Positions 36,114 through 43,548 of a stretch of 47,605 nt of DNA are shown piece by piece. The position numbers and the translations under genes were made by a program. Source of the DNA: Ferrimonas sediminicola (GTDB lineage Bacteria; Pseudomonadota; Gammaproteobacteria; Enterobacterales; Shewanellaceae); assembly GCF_005116715.1 (NCBI RefSeq), contig NZ_SWCI01000019.1, positions 1-47,605 of the forward strand, in the 5' to 3' direction. Numbering within the stretch: position 1 is the stretch's first letter; the number at the start of each line of letters is the position of its first letter. A model generated the notes under the pieces. It was not told the DNA's origin and ran no database searches. It saw nothing but the letters and a program-made list of their open reading frames with translations.

Positions 36114-36140
36114 AAAGGCCGGTCACTGACCGGCCTTTTT
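36114..36140 (+). terminator. Alpha operon terminator (rplQ)
   Basis: AAAGGCCGGTC (36114-36124), loop ACT, GACCGGCCTTT (36128-36138) and further T residues. Positions 36115-36140 are identical to the reverse complement of 38293-38318, the terminator on the far side of the nfeD-slipin pair. Confidence 0.93.
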
Positions 36141-36212
36141 CTTTCCCCTCCTGAAAATTCCATTCTACTCCGTTGACTACACTTAAGTAGGTTTCTCACT
36201 GCAGAGGTGCCT

Positions 36213-37547
36213 ATGAAGTTGGGTCGTCTGTTGGCACTGTTAATCCCCATCGCCCTGCTGTTGCTGGCACAACCCCGATCGTCACCGGGGGCCCAGGTGT
36301 GGGTGCTGCCCATCCAGGGGGTGATAGGGCCGGCCACCTCTGAGCTGTTGCTCAATACCCTGGAAGACGCCAGCCGTGCCCAGGTGGCGCTGTTGGTGCT
36401 GGCCGTCGATACCCCGGGAGGGCTGGATACCGCCATGCGTGAGATGATCCAGGGGATCCTGGCGAGCCCGGTGCCGGTGGCAGGCTATGTATCGCCGCCA
36501 GGCGCCAGGGCGGCCAGTGCCGGCACCTACCTGCTGTACGCCTGTCACATTGCCGCCATGGCACCGGCCACCAACCTCGGGGCGGCCACGCCAGTGGCCT
36601 TGAGCCCTACCTCCAGTCCGGCGCCCCCCGGGGGCCCGAAGGAGCAGCAGGCGCCCTCAAATGAGCAGAGCATGCGTAACAAGGTAGTCAACGACGCGGT
36701 CGCCTACATTAGGGGCCTGGCCGAGCTCCGGGGGCGAAACCTGGAATGGGCCGAAAAGGCGGTGCGGGAGGGGGCCAGTCTGCCTGCGGCCGAGGCCGCC
36801 AAACTGGGAGTCATAGACCTGGTGGCGGAGGACCTGACCCGTCTGCTGAGCGCACTTGAAGGGCGGCGCATCGGTGAGCATTCGCTCACGCTGAAGGGCT
36901 TGGAGGTCGTGATTATTGAGCCGGGATGGCGGCACAGGCTGCTGCAGGTCCTGACCAATCCTAACGTGGCTCTGCTGCTGCTGATGCTTGGGTTCTACGG
37001 CCTGGTTCTGGAGTTCTACAGCCCAGGTGTCGGGTTGCCGGCCATCGTCGGCGGCATCAGCCTGTTGCTGGGCCTTTATGCACTGAATCTGCTCCCCATC
37101 AACCTGGCCGGGGCCGCCCTGATGCTGCTGGGGCTGGCGCTGATGATCACCGAAGCCTTCCTGCCCAGCTTCGGCCTGTTCGGCATCGGTGGGGTGGTGG
37201 CGTTTCTCGCCGGTGCCCTGCTGCTGATGGATACCGACGTGCCAGAGCTGCAGCTGGCGTTGCCCCTGGTCAGTGCGGTGGCGGTGGCCTCGGCCCTGTT
37301 TACGGTGCTGGTGCTGCGGATGGCCCTCAAGAGCCGCCGCCAGAGCGTGGTGACCGGGATCCAGACCCTGATCGGCAAGAGCGTGACGGTGGATGACCGG
37401 CTGGCGTCTCAGGGGATGGTGGAGTTGGGCGGCGAGCTGTGGCAGGCACGCAGTGACGGTAAGCTTCATGGCACTCAGGCGATCGTCGTGGCCGTGGAGG
37501 GACTGACCCTGGTACTGGCCGATAAGGAGACCAACCATGATGGCTGA
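36213..37547 (+). CDS. NfeD family membrane serine protease (long form)
   Basis: The 444-residue product is a long NfeD protein: a signal/anchor segment (about 5-20), a ClpP/SppA-like domain (about 25-225), several membrane helices (about 248-375) and a C-terminal OB-fold domain (about 385-444). In the characterised archaeal relative (PH1510) a Ser-Lys dyad cleaves a slipin partner; the likely equivalents are Ser102 in [10 protein letters not shown] and Lys157 in MRNKVVNDA, assigned by motif only. I prefer ATG 36213, 6 nt after AGAGG, over GTG 36207, which abuts it. It overlaps the slipin gene by 11 nt. No clear promoter was found in the 70-nt gap after the rplQ terminator. The pair probably acts in membrane quality control, which is inferred. 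Confidence 0.88.
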   Translation: MKLGRLLALLIPIALLLLAQPRSSPGAQVWVLPIQGVIGPATSELLLNTLEDASRAQVALLVLAVDTPGGLDTAMREMIQGILASPVPVAGYVSPPGARAASAGTYLLYACHIAAMAPATNLGAATPVALSPTSSPAPPGGPKEQQAPSNEQSMRNKVVNDAVAYIRGLAELRGRNLEWAEKAVREGASLPAAEAAKLGVIDLVAEDLTRLLSALEGRRIGEHSLTLKGLEVVIIEPGWRHRLLQVLTNPNVALLLLMLGFYGLVLEFYSPGVGLPAIVGGISLLLGLYALNLLPINLAGAALMLLGLALMITEAFLPSFGLFGIGGVVAFLAGALLLMDTDVPELQLALPLVSAVAVASALFTVLVLRMALKSRRQSVVTGIQTLIGKSVTVDDRLASQGMVELGGELWQARSDGKLHGTQAIVVAVEGLTLVLADKETNHDG

Positions 37548-38310
37548 GAACTTCACCTCGTACTTCAGTGTGACCCTGTCGTTCTTGATCCTGGCGTTGC
37601 TGATCAGTACGTTTCGCATCCTGCGGGAGTATGAACGTGGGGTGATCTTCCTGCTGGGGCGGTTCTACCGGGTTAAGGGTCCAGGGCTGATCATTGTCGT
37701 GCCGGTGGTGCAGCAGATCGTCCGGGTAGACCTGCGTACCCTGGTGATGGATGTGCCCACCCAGGATGTGATCTCCCGGGACAATGTGTCGGTGAAGGTC
37801 AACGCCGTAGTCTACTACCGGGTGGTGGATCCTGAAAAGGCGATCAACCAGGTAGAGGAGTACCACGAGGCCACCAGTCAACTCTCCCAAACCACCCTGA
37901 GGTCGGTGCTGGGTCAGCACGAGCTGGACGAGATGCTGTCACAGCGCGAGGTGCTTAACGCCGATATCCAGCGGATCCTGGATAAGCAGACCGATGTGTG
38001 GGGCATCAAGGTCTCCAACGTGGAGATTAAACACGTGGATCTGGATGAGAGCATGATCCGTGCCATCGCCCGGCAGGCGGAAGCGGAGCGGGTCAGGCGG
38101 GCCAAGGTGATCCACGCGACCGGTGAGCATGAAGCGGCAGGCAAGTTGGCCGAGGCAGCCAAGGTTCTGGCCAGGGAGCCGGGCGCACTTCAGCTGCGTT
38201 ACCTGCAGACCCTGACCGAGATCGCCGGCGACAAGTCCAGTACCATAGTGTTCCCACTACCCACTGAGCTGACCGAGTGGTTTCAGGGCAATAAAAAGGC
38301 CGGTCAGTGA
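37537..38310 (+). CDS. Slipin / stomatin-like SPFH domain protein
   Basis: The 257-residue protein has one N-terminal membrane segment (about 10-26), then the SPFH/Band 7 domain ([59 protein letters not shown]), a helical coiled segment (about 175-212) and a C-terminal oligomerisation region ([27 protein letters not shown]). It fits slipins that pair with NfeD in many genomes. ATG 37537 sits 8 nt after GGAG; the next codon is also ATG. The stop codon lies inside a terminator hairpin. Slipins form membrane-bound assemblies; a direct role here is unknown. Confidence 0.92.
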   Translation: MMAENFTSYFSVTLSFLILALLISTFRILREYERGVIFLLGRFYRVKGPGLIIVVPVVQQIVRVDLRTLVMDVPTQDVISRDNVSVKVNAVVYYRVVDPEKAINQVEEYHEATSQLSQTTLRSVLGQHELDEMLSQREVLNADIQRILDKQTDVWGIKVSNVEIKHVDLDESMIRAIARQAEAERVRRAKVIHATGEHEAAGKLAEAAKVLAREPGALQLRYLQTLTEIAGDKSSTIVFPLPTELTEWFQGNKKAGQ

Positions 38311-38318
38311 CCGGCCTT
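38293..38318 (-). terminator. ccmABCDE terminator, overlapping the slipin stop
   Basis: On the minus strand AAGGCCGGTC, ACT and GACCGGCCTT are followed by TTT, 20 nt after the ccmE stop. Read on the plus strand it is a hairpin containing the slipin TGA (38308-38310) but lacking a T-tract. The 26-nt sequence is identical to the rplQ terminator. Confidence 0.85.
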
Positions 38319-38337
38319 GGGAGGGGGTGAGTGCCCC

Positions 38338-38826
38338 TTAGTAGCTGCCGCCCTGGACCTGGGGCTCGTCGTAGGTCAGCTTCTCATGCTTTTTGCCCAT
38401 GGCTTCGGCCACCTCTGGAGGCATGTAGTTCTCGTCGTGCTTGGCCAGCACTTCGGTGGCGTCGATCACCGCAAACTCGGTCATCGGCCCCTGAGCTACG
38501 ATCCCCTGACCTTCGCGAAATAGGTCGGGCAGCATACCGTCATAGCGGATGGTCACCGCCGGGCCGGTGTCGGCGATCTGGAACTCTACCTTGAGGCTGT
38601 CGGGGTCGCGTTTTACCGAACCGGGTACCACCATGCCACCGATACGGATGCGTTGGCCAATCTCGGGCTTGATGCCGGTGCCCTCTTTCCCAAGATGGAT
38701 CTCGGAGGCGGTGTAGAACAGGTCCAGGTTGCTGTTGAGTGCGTACAGCAGCAGGGACGCAATGGCCGCAACACCGCCAATCAAGGCTGAGGCGAACAGC
38801 AGGCGTTTTTTACGACGTGGATTCAT
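38338..38826 (-). CDS. ccmE: Cytochrome c maturation heme chaperone CcmE
   Basis: CcmE binds heme covalently in the periplasm and passes it to the CcmF/H ligation complex. The 162-residue product has an N-terminal membrane anchor (about 9-30) and the beta-barrel domain. The heme-binding His130 in [12 protein letters not shown] and Tyr134 are at the same positions as in E. coli. It is last in the ccmABCDE operon and overlaps ccmD by 4 nt. Confidence 0.97.
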   Translation of the reverse strand: MNPRRKKRLLFASALIGGVAAIASLLLYALNSNLDLFYTASEIHLGKEGTGIKPEIGQRIRIGGMVVPGSVKRDPDSLKVEFQIADTGPAVTIRYDGMLPDLFREGQGIVAQGPMTEFAVIDATEVLAKHDENYMPPEVAEAMGKKHEKLTYDEPQVQGGSY

Positions 38827-39035
38827 ACCGCTTTGCTCCTGTGTTGGCGCAGACGCTCTTCTCGGGCCTGCTTTTGGCTAATCTGTTTGATAACGCGTTG
38901 GCGCTGGGAGAGGCAACTTACCACTAACAGTCCCAGAGCGGCGAATGCGACGCCGTAGGCCAGCCAGACGAAGAAGGCGTAGCCGCCCATATTCAGAAAC
39001 TCAGACAGGCCGGAAAATTGGAAGTTCCAGTTCAT
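38823..39035 (-). CDS. ccmD: Heme exporter protein CcmD
   Basis: CcmD is a small membrane protein needed to release holo-CcmE from the CcmABC complex. The 70-residue product has one hydrophobic helix (about 19-42) with [16 protein letters not shown] before it and a basic cytoplasmic tail ([22 protein letters not shown]). Length, composition and position between ccmC and ccmE identify it. It overlaps ccmC by 1 nt and ccmE by 4 nt. Confidence 0.94.
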   Translation of the reverse strand: MNWNFQFSGLSEFLNMGGYAFFVWLAYGVAFAALGLLVVSCLSQRQRVIKQISQKQAREERLRQHRSKAV

Positions 39036-39781
39036 TAGCGATTCTCCTCATCGGCAACGATGTCACGAACCCAGGGACGCATGGCGTTGCGGGCCAGCAC
39101 CTCGGCGCGGAAGCGCAAGATGGTCAGGGCGCCGATCATCATGGCGAAGCCAAAGATGTTCAGCAGCAGGGGAATCAGCATCTCCGGTGGCATCGCATTG
39201 CTCTTGCCGACGGTGATGGCGTTAGGCTGATGCAGGGTGTTCCACCATTCTACGGAGTACTTGATGATCGGCAGGTTGATGGACCCGACGATGGCCAGGA
39301 TGCCGGCTGCCTTGGCCGCCAGGACCTTATCCTCGAAGGAGGCATACAGGGCGATGACGCCGAGGTAGAGGAACAGCAGCACCAGCTCGGAAGTCAGCCG
39401 GGCGTCCCACACCCACCAGGTCCCCCACATCGGCTTGCCCCAGGTGGCACCGGTAAACAGGGCGATAAAGGTGATCACCGCACCGATGGGGGCGATGGCG
39501 GCGGCGGCGATGTCCGCCAGCTTGATCTGCCATACCAGTCCGATAAAGGCGGCGATGGCCATGGCGAAGTAGGCAGACATCGACATGGACGCCGCAGGCA
39601 CGTGAATGAAGATGATGCGGTAGGAGTTACCCTGTTGGTAATCCACCGGGGCGAAACCCAGGCCCAGCACGGTGCCGGTTCCGATCAGCAGTACCGCCAG
39701 GATGGCAAACCAGGGCAGCATCTTGCCGGCCAGTTGATACGCCTTCTCGGGGTTGGCGTAGGGGTGAAGCCATTTCCACAT
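39035..39781 (-). CDS. ccmC: Heme exporter/handling protein CcmC
   Basis: CcmC attaches heme to CcmE. The 248-residue protein has six membrane helices, the tryptophan-rich WWD motif WGKPMWGTWWVWDARLTSE (about 114-132) and the heme-ligand histidines His60 and His184, which match the E. coli numbering. It lies 1 nt after ccmB (start at 39781, ccmB stop at 39783) in the minus-strand operon. Confidence 0.97.
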   Translation of the reverse strand: MWKWLHPYANPEKAYQLAGKMLPWFAILAVLLIGTGTVLGLGFAPVDYQQGNSYRIIFIHVPAASMSMSAYFAMAIAAFIGLVWQIKLADIAAAAIAPIGAVITFIALFTGATWGKPMWGTWWVWDARLTSELVLLFLYLGVIALYASFEDKVLAAKAAGILAIVGSINLPIIKYSVEWWNTLHQPNAITVGKSNAMPPEMLIPLLLNIFGFAMMIGALTILRFRAEVLARNAMRPWVRDIVADEENR

Positions 39782-39782
39782 A

Positions 39783-40469
39783 TCAGTTTGTACTCACTCT
39801 CAAAGAGGCTCCGATTGCCACGGGAGCCAGGACCAGGGCGCCCACCAGCATGGCTGCCAGCAAAGACAGGTGGCCGGTGTAGGGCAGGTTCATGCCGGCG
39901 GCGTCGATGCCGCTGGTGGCAAAAATCAGTACTGGGATATAGAGGGGCAGGATCAGCAGGCTGATCAGTACCCCCCCTTTGCGTAAGCCTACCGTCAAAG
40001 CGGCGCCAATGGCACCCAGCAGGCTTAGGATCGGGGTCCCCAGGGTCAAGGTGGCCATCAGGGCGCCGTAACTGTTGCTTTCCAGATGCAGCAGGGTGGC
40101 CAGCAGCGGGGAGGCGATGATCAGCGGCACCCCGGTAACGATCCAATGGGCCAGCACCTTGGCCAGCACCATCAGCGACAGCGGCTGAGGGCTGAGCATC
40201 ATCTGCTCCAGGGAGCCGTCGGCATAATCGGTTTTGAATAGCCGCTCCAGTGACAACATGGCAGAAAGCAGTGCGGCCACCCAGATGATCCCCGGTGCGA
40301 TGCGGGCCAGTACCTGGGGTTCGGGACCGATTCCCAGAGGGAACAGGCTCACCACGATAAAGAAGAACATCAGCGGGTTGAAGATGTCGTTGCGATGGCG
40401 GAAGGCCACCTGCAGATCCCGTTTGAGGACTGTGTTGAAGGCCCGGCTGTAGCTTACATCTCGGCTCAT
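39783..40469 (-). CDS. ccmB: Heme exporter subunit CcmB
   Basis: CcmB is the membrane subunit of the CcmAB ABC transporter that powers release of holo-CcmE from CcmC. The 228-residue product (E. coli 220) starts with RDLQVAFRHRNDIFNPLMFFFIVVSLFPLGIGPEP and has about six hydrophobic segments. It lies between ccmA (10-nt gap) and ccmC. Confidence 0.95.
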   Translation of the reverse strand: MSRDVSYSRAFNTVLKRDLQVAFRHRNDIFNPLMFFFIVVSLFPLGIGPEPQVLARIAPGIIWVAALLSAMLSLERLFKTDYADGSLEQMMLSPQPLSLMVLAKVLAHWIVTGVPLIIASPLLATLLHLESNSYGALMATLTLGTPILSLLGAIGAALTVGLRKGGVLISLLILPLYIPVLIFATSGIDAAGMNLPYTGHLSLLAAMLVGALVLAPVAIGASLRVSTN

Positions 40470-40479
40470 GATTGGACCC

Positions 40480-41121
40480 CTAGTCGAATTGGTATTCCAG
40501 ACGCAGCTTCTTCAGCCGGTCCGGCCCCACCAGTTGCAGGTCCTGGTGGGTGGTGAGGATGACGCAACCGCCGCGATCGGCGTGGTCGAGGAACAGTTGT
40601 TCCAACTCGGCCACGCCGCGCTTGTCGATGGCGGTCAGGGGTTCATCGAGGATCCAGATGCGTGCCTCGCTGTGCCACAGCCTGGCCAGGGCGATGCGAC
40701 GATGCTGCCCGGCGGACAGGTGTCCCGCCGGGTGCTCTTCAAAACCGGTCAAGTTGACCTTGGCCAGGGTGGCGCGGATGTCGACGTCGTTGTAGCCGGC
40801 GATGCTGAGGTTGAATGCCAGGTTCTCCTCGGCCGTCAGTTCGCTCTTCACCCCGGGAAGGTGGCCCAGGTAGAGAAGATCTTCGTGGAAATCGTCGCGG
40901 ACGTCGCTGGTGGGACTGCCCTGGTAGTGCACGTCGCCGGCATAGGGGCGGGAGAGGCCGGCAAGGATGCGCAACAGGCTGGTCTTGCCTGCGCCGTTGG
41001 GCCCCTCAATCTGGATGATGTCGCCACCACGCACGTCGAAGCTGAGGCCGTCGAACAGGATCCGCTCTTCGCGGATACAGGTAAGTTCCTCGGCGCTGAG
41101 TAGTATTTTGCTGTCCTGCAT
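40480..41121 (-). CDS. ccmA: Heme exporter ATP-binding protein CcmA
   Basis: CcmA is the ATPase of the CcmAB complex. Starting at 41121 gives 213 residues (E. coli 207). It has Walker [10 protein letters not shown] (40-48), signature LSAGQ (135-139) and Walker [10 protein letters not shown] (156-164). An in-frame start further upstream (41229) would cross the predicted promoter and adds 36 residues without homology, so I reject it. It is first in the ccmABCDE operon. Confidence 0.95.
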   Translation of the reverse strand: MQDSKILLSAEELTCIREERILFDGLSFDVRGGDIIQIEGPNGAGKTSLLRILAGLSRPYAGDVHYQGSPTSDVRDDFHEDLLYLGHLPGVKSELTAEENLAFNLSIAGYNDVDIRATLAKVNLTGFEEHPAGHLSAGQHRRIALARLWHSEARIWILDEPLTAIDKRGVAELEQLFLDHADRGGCVILTTHQDLQLVGPDRLKKLRLEYQFD

Positions 41122-41155
41122 GCTCTCGTATTCACACCTGAACTGGTTGAAGGCG

Positions 41156-41164
41156 ATTCTACCA
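41156..41164 (-). promoter_or_regulatory. Possible ccmA promoter (extended -10)
   Basis: The minus strand reads TGGTAGAAT, an extended -10 (TGn plus TAGAAT), 35 nt before the ccmA start. No good -35 is present; the palindrome at 41174-41185 occupies that region. Confidence 0.45.
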
Positions 41165-41173
41165 TAGTGGGTG

Positions 41174-41185
41174 CAAGTTAACTTG
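41174..41185. promoter_or_regulatory. Perfect 12-bp palindrome, possible operator
   Basis: CAAGTTAACTTG is a perfect inverted repeat located where the -35 of the putative ccmA promoter should be. Its position suggests a regulator-binding site for the ccmABCDE operon; no regulator is identified. Confidence 0.35.
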
Positions 41186-41458
41186 GGCTTGCTCCCATTC
41201 TTAACAACTGCTAGGGCGCGCTGGATCACAGGGCGTGGCAGAGGGGCAGAATATGACCTGTTTTAGGCTAATTAACAAATGATTAGCTTCTATGACTCCC
41301 AGTAAGGTGGATTAGTTGCATCCGCTGACCAGGAATGGTGATTTATATCAAAAAAAGATGAACGGCTGTGAGGTATGTGATATTTTAATACCGAGCTTGG
41401 CTGTGACCGAAAATCAATCAAGTTAAAGATAAATGTCAACAATTTGGAACGAAGTAGC

Positions 41459-41758
41459 ATGAAAAAGATTATCGCTTTTGCTGCAGTAGCTATGCTGGCT
41501 TCTGCTCCCGGTGTGATGGCTCAGGAAGGTGAAGCTGTCTACAACAAGGCCTGCCAGACCTGTCACGCCATGGGCATTGCCGGTGCACCTAAGCTGAACG
41601 ACGCGGCCGCTTGGGAGCCTCGCCTGGCGAAGGGTATGGATAATCTGGTCCAGAGTGTGAAGAACGGCCTGAACGCCATGCCCCCAGGTGGTATGTGCAT
41701 GGATTGCAGCGACGAAGACTACAAGGCTGCCATCGAGTTCATGTCTACCAAGAAGTAA
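41459..41758 (+). CDS. scyA: Monoheme periplasmic cytochrome c5 (ScyA-like)
   Basis: The 99-residue preprotein has a Sec signal peptide (cleavage likely after Ala21, VMA-QEG), then a ~78-residue class I cytochrome c. CQTCH (32-36) binds heme and Met74 in NAMPPGG is the likely sixth ligand. The Cys80/Cys83 pair is typical of cytochrome c5. Shewanella carries scyA at this same place among the ccm genes, where it shuttles electrons to terminal reductases or oxidases. The symbol is given on that synteny. It has its own terminator, so it is probably a single-gene transcript and a client of the surrounding Ccm system. Confidence 0.9.
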   Translation: MKKIIAFAAVAMLASAPGVMAQEGEAVYNKACQTCHAMGIAGAPKLNDAAAWEPRLAKGMDNLVQSVKNGLNAMPPGGMCMDCSDEDYKAAIEFMSTKK

Positions 41759-41780
41759 TCTTGACCAGGTTGTTTAAAGG

Positions 41781-41804
41781 GGCCCGCTGAATGCGGGCCT
41801 TTTT
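41781..41804 (+). terminator. Cytochrome c5 gene terminator
   Basis: GGCCCGC (41781-41787), loop TGAAT, GCGGGCC (41793-41799) and TTTTT. It lies 22 nt after the stop. Confidence 0.9.
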
Positions 41805-41831
41805 ATTGCCCACACTGCGGCAGCCAGCCAA

Positions 41832-41856
41832 CAAAAAGGGCCCCATAGGAGCCCTT
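41832..41856 (-). terminator. ccmI terminator
   Basis: On the minus strand AAGGGCTCC-TAT-GGGGCCCTT (one G-T pair) is followed by TTTGTT, about 40 nt after the ccmI stop. It stands back to back with the plus-strand cytochrome c5 terminator. Confidence 0.85.
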
Positions 41857-41897
41857 GTCGGTTCAAGGCACAGCTTTACCTGCGCCTGGATTCGGTT

Positions 41898-43145
41898 TTA
41901 CTGAATCACGGTGTCGATCACCACCTGGACGTCGCTGCCCAGGGCGGCGCTGTCCAGTCGGCCCACCAGGTCGCCGGGAGTGGCGCCCGGGTTGGCGTCG
42001 TGGTTCACCACCACTTCGATGGAAACCGCTTGCTGGCTGCTCAGCAGCATCTCCGGGGTCATGGCATCGCTGTCTTTCAGCACCACCAGGGTGGGCAGAT
42101 CAGACAGCTTCAGTCGTTTCACCGCCACGGGCATCATGCCACCGCTGATGGGGCGGGCCATCACCAGGACACTGGCATCGGGCTGGGCCTGGGCGGCGAC
42201 TGCGTCATCCAGGGAGACGGACACATGGATGCTCTTGGCCTTGGCTTCGACATCCTTGTTCAGCTCAGGGTTATCGACACTGTCTGTACCCAGGAAGCTC
42301 TTGGCCTGCATGATCGCAGCCTGAATGGCGGAGCGGTCGAAGTCGTCACGGGGGCTGGTGAGCAGGATCTCCCAGTGACGGATGGCGTCTTCGTAGTTGG
42401 CGCTGAAGAAGGCATCCATACCCAATAGCAGTCGGGTGGAGGGATCCTTGAAGTCGCTCTCCAGGGCTTCCTTGATCACGGCGTCGATCTCGGCAGTCAT
42501 CTTCTCACCGGCCAGGTAGTACATGGCGGTGGCGCGGGGACCCAGGAGTTCGGCGTGGCGACCGACCATCTCCATGACGGTATCGAAGGCGGCGATGGCC
42601 TTCTCATACTGACCGCCGGAGATGTAGGCGTGCCCCAGGGAGAACCAGGCCTGGCTGTTGTCAGGCTCATTCATCACTGTGCTTTCCAGCTGGGCGATGC
42701 GCATCTGCTGCATCTGCTCCGGAGTCATCCCCTGGTGAGGGTTGGACTGCTGTGCACTCTCGGGTCGGGCATTCTGCCACTCATCGAAACGGCCCAGTTC
42801 CAGGTAGCTGTATCCGGAGAGACTCAGCACGGCGACACTGATCAATACCGGCCACAGGGGGCCACGTCTGTTCTCGGTAATGGCCGAGCTGGCGCCGTCG
42901 TCCACATCCTGAAGCAGGTTCATCTCCTGCTCCTGCTTGAGGGCTTCAAACTCCGCCTCGGTCAGGCGACCCTCCTGCTTCTCTACCTCCAGTTCGGCAA
43001 TACGCTCGTTAAACAGTTTTACGTTGGTTTGCGTGCGTAGCTCAGTCTGCTGGGCCCCTTTCGCGGTGCGTCTGAAAAAGGGCAGCCAAACCAAGAGCAG
43101 AGCCAGTGCGGTCAGTGCCGCGATTGCGATCCAAAAAGTCGTCAT
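41898..43145 (-). CDS. ccmI: Cytochrome c maturation protein CcmI
   Basis: CcmI is the apocytochrome c chaperone of the ligation complex with CcmF and CcmH. The 415-residue product has two membrane helices (about 3-23 and 97-115) around a cytoplasmic coiled region (LRTQTNVKLFNERIAELEVEKQEGRLTEAEFEALKQE). TPR repeats follow (about 150-265; DNSQAWFSLGHAYISGGQYEKAIAAFDTV), then a C-terminal beta-rich domain. In E. coli this part is fused to CcmH; here it is separate and on the opposite strand to ccmFGH. Confidence 0.94.
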   Translation of the reverse strand: MTTFWIAIAALTALALLLVWLPFFRRTAKGAQQTELRTQTNVKLFNERIAELEVEKQEGRLTEAEFEALKQEQEMNLLQDVDDGASSAITENRRGPLWPVLISVAVLSLSGYSYLELGRFDEWQNARPESAQQSNPHQGMTPEQMQQMRIAQLESTVMNEPDNSQAWFSLGHAYISGGQYEKAIAAFDTVMEMVGRHAELLGPRATAMYYLAGEKMTAEIDAVIKEALESDFKDPSTRLLLGMDAFFSANYEDAIRHWEILLTSPRDDFDRSAIQAAIMQAKSFLGTDSVDNPELNKDVEAKAKSIHVSVSLDDAVAAQAQPDASVLVMARPISGGMMPVAVKRLKLSDLPTLVVLKDSDAMTPEMLLSSQQAVSIEVVVNHDANPGATPGDLVGRLDSAALGSDVQVVIDTVIQ

Positions 43146-43548
43146 AGCTGCTTCTGTAGTCTGTGATGTGCGTAAGTCATGGAGTGTTTCGCAGTCAGGG
43201 GCGCGTCACACCAACATAAAAAATTTGCAGATGGATTATACGGCAACCACGTTCAAGCGCCATAGCTGGGGAAATCTGACCTTGGCGAACCACCGCAATT
43301 GAGGTAGGGGTCACATAATGTAAATCTAATACAACAATCGCGGAAACTTTTTGTAAGCTGCCCCGTCAAACGCCACAGCACCGTCAGGGCATGCGCATGG
43401 CGCGTGGGTGTGAGCTACATCGTTTTAAGCGTGATTAAAGGCAGACAAGCAACGCAACTCTGCCTAAAATGGCGTCAATGAGCACCGTTCGGCTGGGCGA
43501 GTTGGGCGCACAGCCGTATAAGGATATCTTCCCTCGCAGAGGTAATTC
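43146..43548. other. Divergent ccmI / ccmF intergenic region
   Basis: No gene is visible in these 403 nt. On the minus strand TATAAT (43235-43240) could serve ccmI, without a good -35. On the plus strand CAGACA (43442-43447), 17 bp and TAAAAT (43465-43470) could serve ccmF. An inverted repeat GGCAGA/TCTGCC (43440-43464) spans that spacer. The palindrome CATGCGCATG lies near 43390. Confidence 0.5.
43442..43470 (+). promoter_or_regulatory. Possible ccmFGH promoter
   Basis: CAGACA and TAAAAT with a 17-bp spacer lie 78 nt upstream of ccmF. The spacer is enclosed by the inverted repeat GGCAGA/TCTGCC. Confidence 0.35.

Larger units (their letters stand above)
41122..41458. other. Divergent ccmA / cytochrome c5 intergenic region
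   Basis: This 337-nt stretch holds no gene. Near ccmA it has an extended -10 on the minus strand and the palindrome CAAGTTAACTTG (41174-41185). The half near the cytochrome gene is A+T-rich. Partial half-sites such as TGTGA and ATCAA occur (near 41367, 41402, 41412), but I cannot assemble a good CRP or FNR site or an unambiguous promoter from them. Confidence 0.5.

Noticed and set aside
41360..41430. CRP- or FNR-like sites before the cytochrome c5 gene
   Set aside because: TGTGA and ATCAA half-sites exist, but their partners match poorly or have the wrong spacing. I do not call a site.
43200..43260. ccmI promoter at minus-strand TATAAT 43235-43240
   Set aside because: No acceptable -35 at 15-18 bp and no TGn extension were found, so it is noted in the intergenic entry only.
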